Shown here piece after piece: positions 17,811 through 26,612 of a stretch of 64,000 bases of DNA. Source of the DNA: Novosphingobium sp. 28-62-57 (lineage in GTDB: Bacteria > Pseudomonadota > Alphaproteobacteria > Sphingomonadales > Sphingomonadaceae); assembly GCA_002256985.1 (NCBI GenBank), contig NCGO01000009.1, positions 124,001-188,000 of the forward strand. The letters run 5' to 3'. How positions within the stretch are numbered: position 1 is the stretch's first letter; each line of letters begins with the position of its first letter. The notes below the pieces were generated by a model. The model was not told where the DNA came from, did not search any database, and saw only the letters and a program-made list of their open reading frames with translations. A program made the translations under genes and the position numbers.

Positions 17811-17845
17811 AGCGGCGGCAGGGTTCGCGCCCTGTCGCCGCTTTT
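17811..17845 (+). terminator. Rho-independent terminator of ahpCF
   Basis: Thirteen-base stem with one G-T pair (AGCGGCGGCAGGG and CCCTGTCGCCGCT), a six-base loop TTCGCG, then TTT. It lies about 70 bases after ahpF. Confidence 0.8.
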
Positions 17846-17870
17846 GCGTTGGTGTCGATCCAAGAGAACC

Positions 17871-17962
17871 CCGTCACCCTGAACTTGTTTCAGGGTCCAT
17901 TTGTGGGCACAGACTGCTGTCTGATCGGAAAAATGGATCCTGAAACAAGTTCAGGATGACGG
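17871..17962. repeat. Dispersed inverted repeat element with 32-base arms
   Basis: Arms at 17871-17902 and 17931-17962 are reverse complements with two mismatches. Each arm also contains a small palindrome (CCTGAA/TTCAGG). It is non-coding and lies just before the HerA-like gene. Similar repeats are common in sphingomonad genomes, which I state from general knowledge. Confidence 0.75.
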
Positions 17963-18057
17963 TTGGTCTCTTCTCATCGCAACCGCGCCCACAAGGCCGG
18001 GGAAATCGCCGCGCCCTAGCCTTGCCGACTCCGCCCTCCTGCGTCACAGACGCAGCC

Positions 18058-19524
18058 GTGAGCGCAACTATCGTCATCGGTGCCGACCGGTCCGGCGCCC
18101 CTGTCCGGATCGACGTCGAAGAACTGCTTGCCACCCGCCTGCTGGTGCAGGGCAACAGCGGGTCGGGCAAATCGCACCTGTTGCGCCGTCTGCTCGAAGA
18201 AAGCGCGAGCATCGTCCAGCAAGTGGTGATCGATCCTGAGGGCGATTTTGTCACGCTGGCCGATGTTTTTGGGCACGTGGTGGTCGATGGCTCGGCCTAT
18301 GATGGCCCCGAAATCGCCAAGCTCGCCGCCCGCATCCGCAAACACCGTGCCTCAGTGATCCTCACGCTCGATGGGCTGGAACTCGAAGCGCAGATGCGCT
18401 GCGCCGCCGTGTTCCTCAACACCCTGTTCGATGCCCCGCGCGAGGAATGGTATCCCGCGCTGGTCGTGGTGGACGAGGCGCAGATGTTCGCGCCCGCCGC
18501 CGCTGGCGATGTGTCGGACGAAGTGCGCCGCCTCAGCCTTGCGGCCATGACCAACCTGATGTGCCGTGGCCGCAAGCGCGGCCTTGCCGGTGTCATCGCC
18601 ACGCAGCGCCTTGCCAAGCTGGCCAAGAACGTGGCGGCAGAAGCCTCCAACTTCCTGATGGGCCGCACTTTCCTCGATATCGACATGGCCCGCGCCGCCG
18701 ACCTGCTGGGCATGGAGCGCAAGCAGGCCGAAGCGATCCGCGATCTGGAACGCGGGCATTTCATCGGCCTCGGCCCGGCCATCTCCCGCCGCCCGATCAG
18801 CGTGCGCATCGCCGACGTGCAAACCCGCGCGCGCAACGTGGTGCAAGGCCTGATGCCGCTCCCCAATGCCGGCGGGGCCGAAATGGAATCGCTATTGCTG
18901 GCAGAACCGCTGGCCATGGAACCGCCGCCGCGTCCGCCCGAGCCCGAACTGGCCCCGGTCGAAGCAGGCGAACTGCTGGGCCAGATCGAAGGCTTCATCC
19001 CCGCCGCCGAACAGGTCGAACCCCCCGTCGCCCCTAGCCTGTTCGAAGCCGAGGAAACCGCCGCCAGCATCGCCTCGATCCTCGCCGAAATGGCGCAGGA
19101 GCCAGACTGCACGTTCCAGCCCACCGCGCAGCTCTATCAGGATTTCACCGTCCGCTGCCGCATGCTGCGCATCCTGCCCGGCATGGACCTGACCGCGTTC
19201 CGCCGCCGTTTCGCCATGGCCGTGGCCGGGATCACCGACGACACCGCGCCCGCATGGCAAGACCTGCTGCGCATCGCCCGCGACGTGCCCGACGATCTGC
19301 TCGCCCCGTTCCTCACGCTCGCCCGCGCCGCCGCAGACGGCGCGCCATGCCCGGATGACGAGCGCCTTGCCGAAATCTACGGTACCCGCTCCTCAGGCCG
19401 CATCCGCCGCCTGCTTGAACATCTCGAAAAGAGCAATCTGATCGTGGTGCGCACCGATTACGGCGGCAGACGCTCGGTCGGTATCCCGGCGCTGGGCCTA
19501 ACTACCGCCCCGGTCGAGGCCTGA
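18058..19524 (+). CDS. HerA/FtsK-like ATPase (DUF87-type ATP-binding protein)
   Basis: 488 residues from the GTG at 18058; an upstream extension to 17956 would translate the repeat element and is unlikely. Walker A is GNSGSGKS (residues 32-39) and Walker B is ALVVVDEAQMF (around 140); the conserved segment MCRGRKRGLAGVIATQRLAKL suits the HerA-FtsK ATPase superfamily. A proline/glutamate-rich linker (about 275-340) separates a C-terminal part ending in a winged-helix-like GRIRRLLEHLEKSNLIVV. It may move or unwind DNA, but no partner nuclease lies beside it. Confidence 0.8.
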   Translation: MSATIVIGADRSGAPVRIDVEELLATRLLVQGNSGSGKSHLLRRLLEESASIVQQVVIDPEGDFVTLADVFGHVVVDGSAYDGPEIAKLAARIRKHRASVILTLDGLELEAQMRCAAVFLNTLFDAPREEWYPALVVVDEAQMFAPAAAGDVSDEVRRLSLAAMTNLMCRGRKRGLAGVIATQRLAKLAKNVAAEASNFLMGRTFLDIDMARAADLLGMERKQAEAIRDLERGHFIGLGPAISRRPISVRIADVQTRARNVVQGLMPLPNAGGAEMESLLLAEPLAMEPPPRPPEPELAPVEAGELLGQIEGFIPAAEQVEPPVAPSLFEAEETAASIASILAEMAQEPDCTFQPTAQLYQDFTVRCRMLRILPGMDLTAFRRRFAMAVAGITDDTAPAWQDLLRIARDVPDDLLAPFLTLARAAADGAPCPDDERLAEIYGTRSSGRIRRLLEHLEKSNLIVVRTDYGGRRSVGIPALGLTTAPVEA

Positions 19525-19694
19525 GCGCAAGGGCTTCGTGCAGCCCCACCTGAAAAGGGTGCATCCCGCAGTGCAGCAGGATTTGCAGAAATGGCCATGT
19601 TTCACTAATGCAATCTTGCAGCGCACACGGGCCTGATTAGGGTCTATGGCGAAAAGCTATTGCAAGACGTTACGATTTGGAAGGAGCCGCCTGC

Positions 19695-20174
19695 GTGGCT
19701 ACGGCAGAAATATCCCGGCAGTCTGCCGTTCCGGAGCTTGATCTTGATGGTCTTGATTCGGTGCTCGGCCTGCATATCGGCACCGTCAACACCCTGTTCG
19801 TCACCCGTACGGAAAAGCGGCTTGATCCGCTCAGCGTCACGCCAAAGCAGGTCGCGATCCTGTGGCTGATCAACGCCAATCCGGGCGTCAAGCAGACCGA
19901 TCTGTCGAAATTCTTCCAGATCGAACGCCCCACCGTGCATCAGTTCGTGCGGCAATTGCTCAAGAACGAATTCATCGTGAATGAGCCGTCCAAGCTCGAT
20001 CGCCGGGCAGGGGGGCTGTGGCTCACCGATGCCGGGCGTGAAGTCCTGGCCACTGCCAGAACGCTGATTGCCGAGCACGAAGAAGAACTGACCGCTTGCC
20101 TGACCCAGCGGGAAAAGTCCGAGCTGTTCCGGATCCTGATGAAGCTCTATTTGCTGTCCCCTGCCAAGCCCTGA
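19695..20174 (+). CDS. MarR family transcriptional regulator
   Basis: 159 residues from the GTG at 19695, with a strong GGAAGGAG site eight bases upstream; the TTG at 19677 lies within that site and is rejected. The winged-helix pattern is visible: VTPKQVAILWLINANPGVKQ, TDLSKFFQIERPTVHQFVRQ, then the wing DRRAGGLWLTDAG. A pair of inverted heptamers (TCTTGCA at 19614-19620, TGCAAGA at 19661-19667) lies in its promoter and could be its own operator. The target genes are not known; a cytochrome c gene follows after 76 bases. Confidence 0.87.
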   Translation: MATAEISRQSAVPELDLDGLDSVLGLHIGTVNTLFVTRTEKRLDPLSVTPKQVAILWLINANPGVKQTDLSKFFQIERPTVHQFVRQLLKNEFIVNEPSKLDRRAGGLWLTDAGREVLATARTLIAEHEEELTACLTQREKSELFRILMKLYLLSPAKP

Positions 20175-20250
20175 CGAATACGCACGTCTGTTCAGGGGGA
20201 AGACATGCGGCAGATGCCATACCTTTGGCGTGATTGATGGAGTACACCCG

Positions 20251-20640
20251 ATGAACCGTCTTGCCCTGTTTGGTGCCCTTGGCCTCGCAATGGTCGCAGG
20301 CGCAGTCTCTCAGGCGGGGGCACAAGCTGCTGCTGGTGATCCGGTGCGCGGAAAATCGGTCTATGCGCGCTGTGCAGCCTGTCATGACCTGAACACCGGC
20401 GCCACGCGGCTCGGCCCATCGCTCAAAGGTGTGATCGGGCGGACTTCGGGCACATCGCCAAACTTCAACTATTCGCAAGCGCTCAAGGACAAGGCCGTGG
20501 TGTGGAATGCCGCCACGCTTGACCAGTTCCTCGCGGGCCCGGCCAAATACGTGCCCGGCAATCGCATGGCCTTCCCGCCGCTTGCCAACCCGCAGGATCG
20601 GGCAGACCTGATCGCATTTCTGGATCAGTCTGCGCACTGA
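20251..20640 (+). CDS. Small class I c-type cytochrome
   Basis: 129 residues from the ATG at 20251 (an ATG at 20239 in the same region is less suited; GGAG lies at 20239-20242). It has a signal peptide ending AGAQA, one haem site C41-A-A-C44-H45 and a likely methionine ligand M106 (GNRMAF). The arrangement fits the soluble cytochrome c2/c550 group, a periplasmic electron carrier. A strong terminator follows, so it may be transcribed alone or with the MarR gene. Confidence 0.87.
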   Translation: MNRLALFGALGLAMVAGAVSQAGAQAAAGDPVRGKSVYARCAACHDLNTGATRLGPSLKGVIGRTSGTSPNFNYSQALKDKAVVWNAATLDQFLAGPAKYVPGNRMAFPPLANPQDRADLIAFLDQSAH

Positions 20641-20684
20641 AATCTGGCAAGACTGCGCAGTTCAGACGTGATTATGCAGAGAAG

Positions 20685-20714
20685 AAGCTGCGGCACCAGT
20701 GGCCGCAGCTTTTT
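20685..20714 (+). terminator. Rho-independent terminator after the cytochrome c gene
   Basis: Perfect ten-base stem (AAGCTGCGGC and GCCGCAGCTT) with a seven-base loop, followed by TTT. Confidence 0.85.
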
Positions 20715-20860
20715 CATGTCTGTAGCCATGCTTGATCGCTCATGGTTGACGGCTTCTTCCCAGACCGGCACTTGAAATCCAGCGCAATTACCAATCATGC
20801 GGCAAGGATCGGGTGCATTGGCACAGCTCAGTCCTGTGCCGGACGCAAAAAGGATGAAGG

Positions 20861-22372
20861 ATGGATAAGGCTCTGATTAGCAAGGCTTTGATCGGTATCG
20901 CCGCATCCACCAGTCTGCTGTCGGTTCAGGCCCTTGCCCAACAGGCACAGACCACTTCGGGCGCGCTCCATGGCGTCGATATGGGCAATGGTGTGGCCGT
21001 GTTCATGGGCGTTCCCTATGCAGCACCGCCATTGGGGGAAAACCGCTGGCGGGCACCGCAACCCGTGCAGCCGTGGAAGGGCACGCGCGATGCGGGCAAT
21101 TTCGCACCCGATTGTGCACAGGCCCCGTTTCCGCCGGATGCCGCGCCGATCCGGACAAAGCCTTCGGAAGATTGCCTTTATCTCAACGTCTGGAAACCAG
21201 CCAAGGCGGGCGTGGCGGCAAAGCTCCCGGTCATGGTCTGGGTTCATGGCGGGGGCTTCGTCAATGGCGGCACGTCACCCGCCGTCTATACCGGAGACAA
21301 TTTTGCTCGCGATGGCATCGTCCTGGTCAGCATCAACTATCGGCTTGGCCGCTACGGCTTCTTCGCCCATCCGGCCCTCGCTGACGAAGGCTTCGGGGGC
21401 AATTTCGGCTTTCTCGATCAGATCGCCGCGCTCAAATGGGTGCAGGCAAACATTGCCGCGTTTGGCGGTGATCCGGCGAACGTAACCGTCTTTGGCGAAA
21501 GCGCAGGCGGCATGTCGATGCACATGCTGCTCCAAGCGCCCGAGGCACGCGGCCTGTTCCACAAGGTCATCATCCAGAGCGGCGGCGGGCGTGACATGAC
21601 TTTGCCGATGCCCACCATGGCCCGTGCCGCAAAGGCGGGCGAAGAGTTCGCCCCCGGCCTCGATGCTGCAGCGCTCCGGGCGCTTCCTGCGGAGAAGGTT
21701 ACGGGTGATCTGTCGATGATGACGATGACCAAGCCCGGCTACTCCGGCCCGATGATCGATGGCCGCACCATCTTTGGGTCCAGCATCGATGCCATCAACG
21801 CTGGGCTCTACGCCAAAGTCCCGGTCATGGTCGGCGCGAACTCTGCCGATGGTTTTCCGCTGACGACCGACAAGGCCGCAATTTTCGGCGAATACGCGGC
21901 GAACGCAGCAGAAGCCCGCCGTCTCTATGATCCCGACGGCAAGACGCCCGGCCTAGTCGTTGCCACGATGACCAGCGCAGACCGGATGTTCATCGAACCG
22001 GCCCGCGCCGTCGCGCGCGCTCTGGCAGCGCGCGGGCATACGGCCTATCATTTCCGCTTCGGCTATGCGCATCCGCAGGTAAAGGCAGTGATGGGTGGTG
22101 CACCCCATGCCAGCGAAATTCCCTATGTGTTCGATACCGTTGTGGTCCGCACTGAGCCAACTGCCAGCGCGCCCGGCGAGGATACCGTCGCACAGCGCAC
22201 GCACGATCTCTGGGTCAATTTTGCCAGAACCGGCGTTCCGTCACCCGCATGGCCTGTCGCAACAGCGGGCGATACCAAGGTCATGCTGATTGACGAGAGC
22301 GGCGCAAAGCACACCGAAGATCCTTATCGCGCACGCCTCGATTTTGCCGAAAGCCTGATTGTGGGCAAATAG
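20861..22372 (+). CDS. Type-B carboxylesterase / lipase family protein
   Basis: 503 residues with a signal peptide (residues 1-26, ending VQALA), so probably periplasmic or secreted. The alpha/beta-hydrolase features of the type-B family are present: GVPYAAPPLGENRW near the front, SEDCLYLNVW, the oxyanion hole HGGGF, and the nucleophile S214 in GESAGG; a histidine in GAPHASEIPYVF is a candidate for the triad. It would hydrolyse carboxylic esters; the substrate is not known. It stands alone between a terminator and the Rrf2 gene. Confidence 0.9.
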   Translation: MDKALISKALIGIAASTSLLSVQALAQQAQTTSGALHGVDMGNGVAVFMGVPYAAPPLGENRWRAPQPVQPWKGTRDAGNFAPDCAQAPFPPDAAPIRTKPSEDCLYLNVWKPAKAGVAAKLPVMVWVHGGGFVNGGTSPAVYTGDNFARDGIVLVSINYRLGRYGFFAHPALADEGFGGNFGFLDQIAALKWVQANIAAFGGDPANVTVFGESAGGMSMHMLLQAPEARGLFHKVIIQSGGGRDMTLPMPTMARAAKAGEEFAPGLDAAALRALPAEKVTGDLSMMTMTKPGYSGPMIDGRTIFGSSIDAINAGLYAKVPVMVGANSADGFPLTTDKAAIFGEYAANAAEARRLYDPDGKTPGLVVATMTSADRMFIEPARAVARALAARGHTAYHFRFGYAHPQVKAVMGGAPHASEIPYVFDTVVVRTEPTASAPGEDTVAQRTHDLWVNFARTGVPSPAWPVATAGDTKVMLIDESGAKHTEDPYRARLDFAESLIVGK

Positions 22373-22433
22373 CCCCATAGGTGCGTCACGTAGGGATCTC
22401 GCGCTAACGCCAAACTGGCGCAGGTAATTCTAC

Positions 22434-22455
22434 CGCTGGAATTGACATTCCGGCG
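22434..22455. promoter_or_regulatory. Palindrome upstream of the Rrf2 gene
   Basis: GGAAT-TGAC-ATTCC (22438-22451), extended by CGC/GCG with one mismatch, lies 21 bases before the Rrf2 start. The position suits autoregulation by a dimeric repressor. Confidence 0.42.
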
Positions 22456-22475
22456 AGAGCGTTCATTTGTTGGGC

Positions 22476-22910
22476 ATGCTCTCGCAAAAGACGCGATACA
22501 CGATCCGGGCCTTGCAGCATCTTGCCGATACGGTTGGGCAAGGGCCGGTGCGGCTTGATGCGATTGCCGAAGCGCAGAACATTCCGCGCAAATTCCTCAC
22601 CGTGATCCTGTCGGAAATGGCGCGCGAAGGGATAGTCATCTCGCACCGGGGCCGGGATGGCGGCTATGAACTGGCGCTTGCCCCGGTTGATATCCGTTAT
22701 GGCGATATCATTCGGTTGACCCGGGGCAGCTTGGCGCTGGTCCCTTGCGCCAGCCGCAATGCTTATGAACATTGCAACAATTGTCTGCCCGAAGCCGAAT
22801 GCCGGTTGCGCGGGCTGATGCTGCAACTGCGCGATGAAACGGCAGCGATCCTTGATCGCATTACGCTGGCCGATCCGATCAATGTGGAACCGCCCTTTAC
22901 CGAAGCCTGA
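22476..22910 (+). CDS. Rrf2 family regulator with candidate Fe-S cysteines
   Basis: 144 residues from the ATG at 22476. The start MLSQKTRYTIRALQHLAD and AEAQNIPRKFLTVILSEMAR are the standard Rrf2 winged helix. Four cysteines are grouped in the C-terminal part (PCASRN, EHCNNCLPEAEC), where IscR and NsrR bind an iron-sulfur cluster, so redox or NO sensing is plausible. It is not next to isc or suf genes, and its targets are unknown. An upstream palindrome suggests autoregulation. Confidence 0.85.
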   Translation: MLSQKTRYTIRALQHLADTVGQGPVRLDAIAEAQNIPRKFLTVILSEMAREGIVISHRGRDGGYELALAPVDIRYGDIIRLTRGSLALVPCASRNAYEHCNNCLPEAECRLRGLMLQLRDETAAILDRITLADPINVEPPFTEA

Positions 22911-22985
22911 CGGGAATTGCGCTGACTCGCGCAAAATCCGGTAACTTCACTTGGCGTTCAGGAACCTGCTGGCTATAGGGTCATC

Positions 22986-23792
22986 ATGACGCATCCTGCC
23001 CCGCACCGTCCCCTGCGCTTCGCCGTTATCGCTGCTGCCACTCTCGCCATCGGCCTGACCGCTGGTTGTGCCGGCGGCGGGAACAAGAAGAAGGACGTGG
23101 CCTATGTCGCGCGCGATGTGGACACGCTCTACACCGCAGCCAAGGAGCGTCTGGACCGGGGCGATTCCAAGCAGGCGGCGGCCCTGTTTGACGAGGTTGA
23201 GCGCCAGCATCCCTATTCGCCATGGGCGCGCCGGGCGCAGTTGATGTCCGCCTTCAGCTACTATGTCACGCGCGATTATCCCAAGTCGGTGCAGTCTGCG
23301 CAGCGGTTCCTGTCGATCCACCCCGGCAACAAGGACGCGCCTTACGCCTATTATCTGGTGGCCCTGTGCTACTACGAGCAGATCTCTGACGTCACGCGCG
23401 ATCAGAAAATCACGCAGCAAGCGCTGACCGCGATGAACGAGCTGGTCCGCCGCTATCCCAACACCGATTATGCCGCCGATGCCCGCTTGAAGATCGACCT
23501 GATCAACGATCACCTTGCAGGCAAGGAGATGGAAATCGGGCGGCTCTATCAGCGCAGTGGCAAATGGCTGGCCGGAACACTGCGTTTCCGCACGGTGGCC
23601 GAAAAGTTCCAGACCACCAGCCACGCACCCGAAGCGCTGTATCGCCTGGTTGAAAGCTACCTTTCGCTCGGCCTGCCCAAGGAAGCCCAAAAGGCCGCTG
23701 CCGTGCTGGGCACCAACTACCCGGGCAGCAAGTGGTATGAGCGGTCATACGATCTGATGAACAAGCACGCGCCGGGCACCACCGCGAGCTGA
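22986..23792 (+). CDS. bamD: Outer membrane protein assembly factor BamD
   Basis: 268 residues with a lipoprotein signal ending LTAGC (cysteine 28). The mature part is made of tetratricopeptide-like helical repeats (YTAAKERLDRGDSKQAAALF, QHPYSPWARRAQLMSAFSYY, SAQRFLSIHPGNKDAPYAYY), the BamD layout. It is the essential periplasmic lipoprotein of the complex that inserts beta-barrel proteins in the outer membrane. A perfect palindromic repeat follows its stop. Confidence 0.95.
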   Translation: MTHPAPHRPLRFAVIAAATLAIGLTAGCAGGGNKKKDVAYVARDVDTLYTAAKERLDRGDSKQAAALFDEVERQHPYSPWARRAQLMSAFSYYVTRDYPKSVQSAQRFLSIHPGNKDAPYAYYLVALCYYEQISDVTRDQKITQQALTAMNELVRRYPNTDYAADARLKIDLINDHLAGKEMEIGRLYQRSGKWLAGTLRFRTVAEKFQTTSHAPEALYRLVESYLSLGLPKEAQKAAAVLGTNYPGSKWYERSYDLMNKHAPGTTAS

Positions 23793-23840
23793 GTCTGAGG
23801 CGGCTCCAGAGCCAGATGACCTTACACTAAGCCGAAAAAG

Positions 23841-23910
23841 TCCCGTTCGTGTCGAGCGAAGTCGAGACACTTTGCGCGGTGTCTCGACTTCGCTCGACAC
23901 GAACGGGACA
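23841..23910. repeat. Perfect 31-base palindromic (REP-like) element
   Basis: Arms 23841-23871 and 23880-23910 are perfect reverse complements with an eight-base loop. The same core (CGTTCGTGTCGAGC...) recurs four times in the nuo operon. Here it lies between the ends of the convergent bamD and DUF481 genes, where it could stabilise or terminate both transcripts. Confidence 0.88.
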
Positions 23911-23956
23911 TGTGTTGGATCAATGCAATGTCATCCCGGTCTAGCGTCATCCCGCT

Positions 23957-24988
23957 CTAAAACCCATAAACAAGCGTCAGGCGGCTCGTCGTGTCAGTCC
24001 CAAGCCGCCCCAGTTCGGGTGCGGTTTCGTGCTGCACCATGTATGACAGGCGAGCTTTCAGTTTCCCGATCAGCTTTGAATCCAGCGCGGCCAATGTGTA
24101 GAACGTGCTGCCCGTGGCATCGGAATAGATGCTGGCATCCTGCGAGTATTGAAGGCCGGGCGAAAGGGTCACTTTGGCTTCCAGCGATGCCAGCCCTGCA
24201 ACCACCGATTCCCGCTCTGCCTCAAGCGGTTCGGTTACCCGCCAGGCGGGCCCGGCTTTCACGTTGATCTTGGCATATTCGGCGTTCAGCACTTTGTAAC
24301 CAAGGCCGCCTGAAATGCTGTAGCGCGATGCAAAGCCCTGAAAGCGGTCCTGCTCGTACTGGCCAAGGCCGAACACGTATCCACGCTCGTCGAACTTGTA
24401 GTTCGGCTCAGCGGAAAAGCGATACTGTTCGCGTGTGACGATCCCCGATGTTTCCTGATAATCCGCGCGCGCTACGGTGCCGATGCGCCAGTTCTGGCCT
24501 TCGGCCAGCAGTTTGAACCCACCGACCAAGCCGATACCCGGTGCATTCCCGGTGTTCTTGAACGCGCCTGCTTCACCCTCTCCGGTGATCTTCACCGCTG
24601 CGGCAACAATGACCCCGCCGTCCGCCCTCTGCGGCAGAGGAGTGGACACGGGCAGGGGCACGGGCGATTGTACCGGGGCAAGATTCACTGGCGCCGTCAG
24701 CGCTGCCAAAGCACGGGCATCTGCACGCTTCGGCCAAACCGCAATGTGCAGATCAATGGCTGCCACGGCCTGCGGCAAAGCGCTCTTGATCGTGCGGACA
24801 ACGGCATCCAATTGCGCGGCGTCGCCCGATTGCAGCGCAGTATCCAGTATCAGCGCTACTGCCGGGGGCAGGTCTGTGTCCGGTGCTGCTGCGGGCGCTG
24901 CCTGCGTTGGTGCCTGCGAGAGGGCTGTCTGTGCTGCAACGGCGGGTGTGGCCATAGTCAGGGCAGCAACCAGCAGGCAGGCAGACAT
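23957..24988 (-). CDS. DUF481 (YdiY-like) outer-membrane protein
   Basis: 343 residues with a signal peptide (ending AVAA near residue 19). Residues 20-125 are alanine/proline rich. The C-terminal 200 residues look like a beta barrel with alternating aromatic strands (YRFSAEPNYKFDERGYVFGL, SISGGLGYKVL, RLSYMVQHET) and a terminal phenylalanine (LVYGF), the DUF481 pattern. Members are described as salt-induced outer-membrane proteins; the exact role is unknown. Confidence 0.8.
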   Translation of the reverse strand: MSACLLVAALTMATPAVAAQTALSQAPTQAAPAAAPDTDLPPAVALILDTALQSGDAAQLDAVVRTIKSALPQAVAAIDLHIAVWPKRADARALAALTAPVNLAPVQSPVPLPVSTPLPQRADGGVIVAAAVKITGEGEAGAFKNTGNAPGIGLVGGFKLLAEGQNWRIGTVARADYQETSGIVTREQYRFSAEPNYKFDERGYVFGLGQYEQDRFQGFASRYSISGGLGYKVLNAEYAKINVKAGPAWRVTEPLEAERESVVAGLASLEAKVTLSPGLQYSQDASIYSDATGSTFYTLAALDSKLIGKLKARLSYMVQHETAPELGRLGTDTTSRLTLVYGF

Positions 24989-25092
24989 GGTCGATCATCT
25001 CCGAAAAAGTTATTAAATCAGGCTCTTATAGGCCAAACTCTACCTATTATGCCAACCTTCCGCCGTTGCGCCACACCAAAATTGGCGCGCGC

Positions 25093-26457
25093 TTATCGCA
25101 TAGGTTTGCGCCGCAGTGCCCACCATGCGGCCGCCACGATCACGACGGTAAGCGCACTGGCGATGAACTGCGGCTGAAGCTCGCGCACCAGTGCCATCGC
25201 CAGCAGCACGATCACGATGGCCCCCACGGTGGCATAGGACAGCCACGGAAACAGCCACATCCGCAAAGCTAGCGTCTCCGGTGCCGTGGCTTCGATGATC
25301 CGGCGCTGGCGGATCTGGGCAAGGCACACCATCAGGTAAATCACCAGCATCAGCGCGCCCGAAGCGCTCACCAGAAAGCTGAACACCGTGCCCGGAGACA
25401 GGACCGATGCCGCCATAGCGCCATAGCCGAACAGGCTGGCAATGATCGTCGCGCGGGCTGGCACCTTGCGCTTGTTCAGCCGGATCAGGCTCTGCGGCGC
25501 ATCGCCATGCCGCGCCAGCCCGAATAAGGCGCGGGATGTCACGTATAGCCCGGAATTCAGGCACGATAGCACCGCCACCAGCACCACCACGTTCATGATC
25601 GCCTCGGCCGCCGGAATGCCCATCAGCCCCAGCGAACTGGCATAGGGGGAAAGCCCCGGCTCGATCGTATCCCACGGCTGCACCGCCACGATCAGCGCCA
25701 GCGACACCACGTAAAACAGCAGGATGCGCAGCGCGACCGATCCGGTCATGCGCGCGATCACTTGTGCGGGCGCGCGCGATTCTGCTGCGGCCACAGTCGC
25801 AATTTCGGCCCCGCACAGCGCAAAGATCACGCTCGTCACCCCGCCAATCACCGCGCCCCAGCCCTTGGGCACGAACCCGCCGTGCGCTGTCCAATTCGCA
25901 AAAGTCGGTCCATCGGGCGATGTCACGCCAAAGGCCCAGAGCCCGGCAATCACGATAAACCCGATGATCGCGGCGACCTTTGCCGATGACAGCCAGAACT
26001 CGAACTCGCCATAGGACCGCGCCGAAAACAGGTTCACCATCGTCATCAGCGCCAGCAGCACGCTGCCGATCAGCCAGACCGGCAAGGGTACCCACAACGC
26101 AATGATCGCCGCCCCGGCAATCGCCTCGATCGCCACCACGATCACCCAGAAGTACCAGTAGAGCCACCCGGTCACGAACCCCGCCAGCGGCCCCCACGTC
26201 TCGCCAAAGCCGATGCGCACATGTTCGGTAAACGATCCCGCGCCGGGATTGAGCATCGCCATCTCGCTCAACATGCGCATGATCATCAGGATCACCACGC
26301 CCGCCAGCGCATAGCTGACCACCACTGCCGGGCCGATCTGGTTGATCGATGTGGAGGACCCCACAAACAGACCCGCCCCGATGATCCCGCCTATCGCAAT
26401 CATCGCCACATGGCGGGCATGCAGCGCGGTATCCAGCGTCTGGGAACTGTCGTTCAT
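25093..26457 (-). CDS. Amino-acid permease, APC superfamily (AAT/GabP type)
   Basis: 454 residues with about 12 membrane helices. The first helix holds the family motif AIGGIIGAGLFVGS and the region after helix 2 has GSFTEHVRIGFG; LCGAEIATVAAAESRAP is the helix-6 type signature of AAT/GabP transporters. It would import an amino acid or GABA with protons. The minus-strand DUF481 gene follows 104 bases downstream. The gene is divergent from the methyltransferase gene. Confidence 0.9.
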   Translation of the reverse strand: MNDSSQTLDTALHARHVAMIAIGGIIGAGLFVGSSTSINQIGPAVVVSYALAGVVILMIMRMLSEMAMLNPGAGSFTEHVRIGFGETWGPLAGFVTGWLYWYFWVIVVAIEAIAGAAIIALWVPLPVWLIGSVLLALMTMVNLFSARSYGEFEFWLSSAKVAAIIGFIVIAGLWAFGVTSPDGPTFANWTAHGGFVPKGWGAVIGGVTSVIFALCGAEIATVAAAESRAPAQVIARMTGSVALRILLFYVVSLALIVAVQPWDTIEPGLSPYASSLGLMGIPAAEAIMNVVVLVAVLSCLNSGLYVTSRALFGLARHGDAPQSLIRLNKRKVPARATIIASLFGYGAMAASVLSPGTVFSFLVSASGALMLVIYLMVCLAQIRQRRIIEATAPETLALRMWLFPWLSYATVGAIVIVLLAMALVRELQPQFIASALTVVIVAAAWWALRRKPMR

Positions 26458-26612
26458 CGCTAGTTTGAAACCTTAGGCTGAAAGTCTGAAGACAAGCCCC
26501 GACCATACCCAAAACCCGCCCCTGCACCAGCACCGCAGTGAAACGCCCCCTCAACAAAGGTTGCACCACCCCCCGCGCCAGCGCAGCATAGGCGCGACTG
26601 ATGGGGGAAGTG

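Larger units (their letters stand above)
17740..18057. other. 318-base spacer with terminator and inverted repeat element
   Basis: After ahpF this region holds a rho-independent terminator (17811-17845) and a dispersed inverted repeat (17871-17962). An open frame from 17956 runs into the ATPase gene but begins inside the repeat, so I treat it as non-coding up to the GTG at 18058. Confidence 0.6.
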
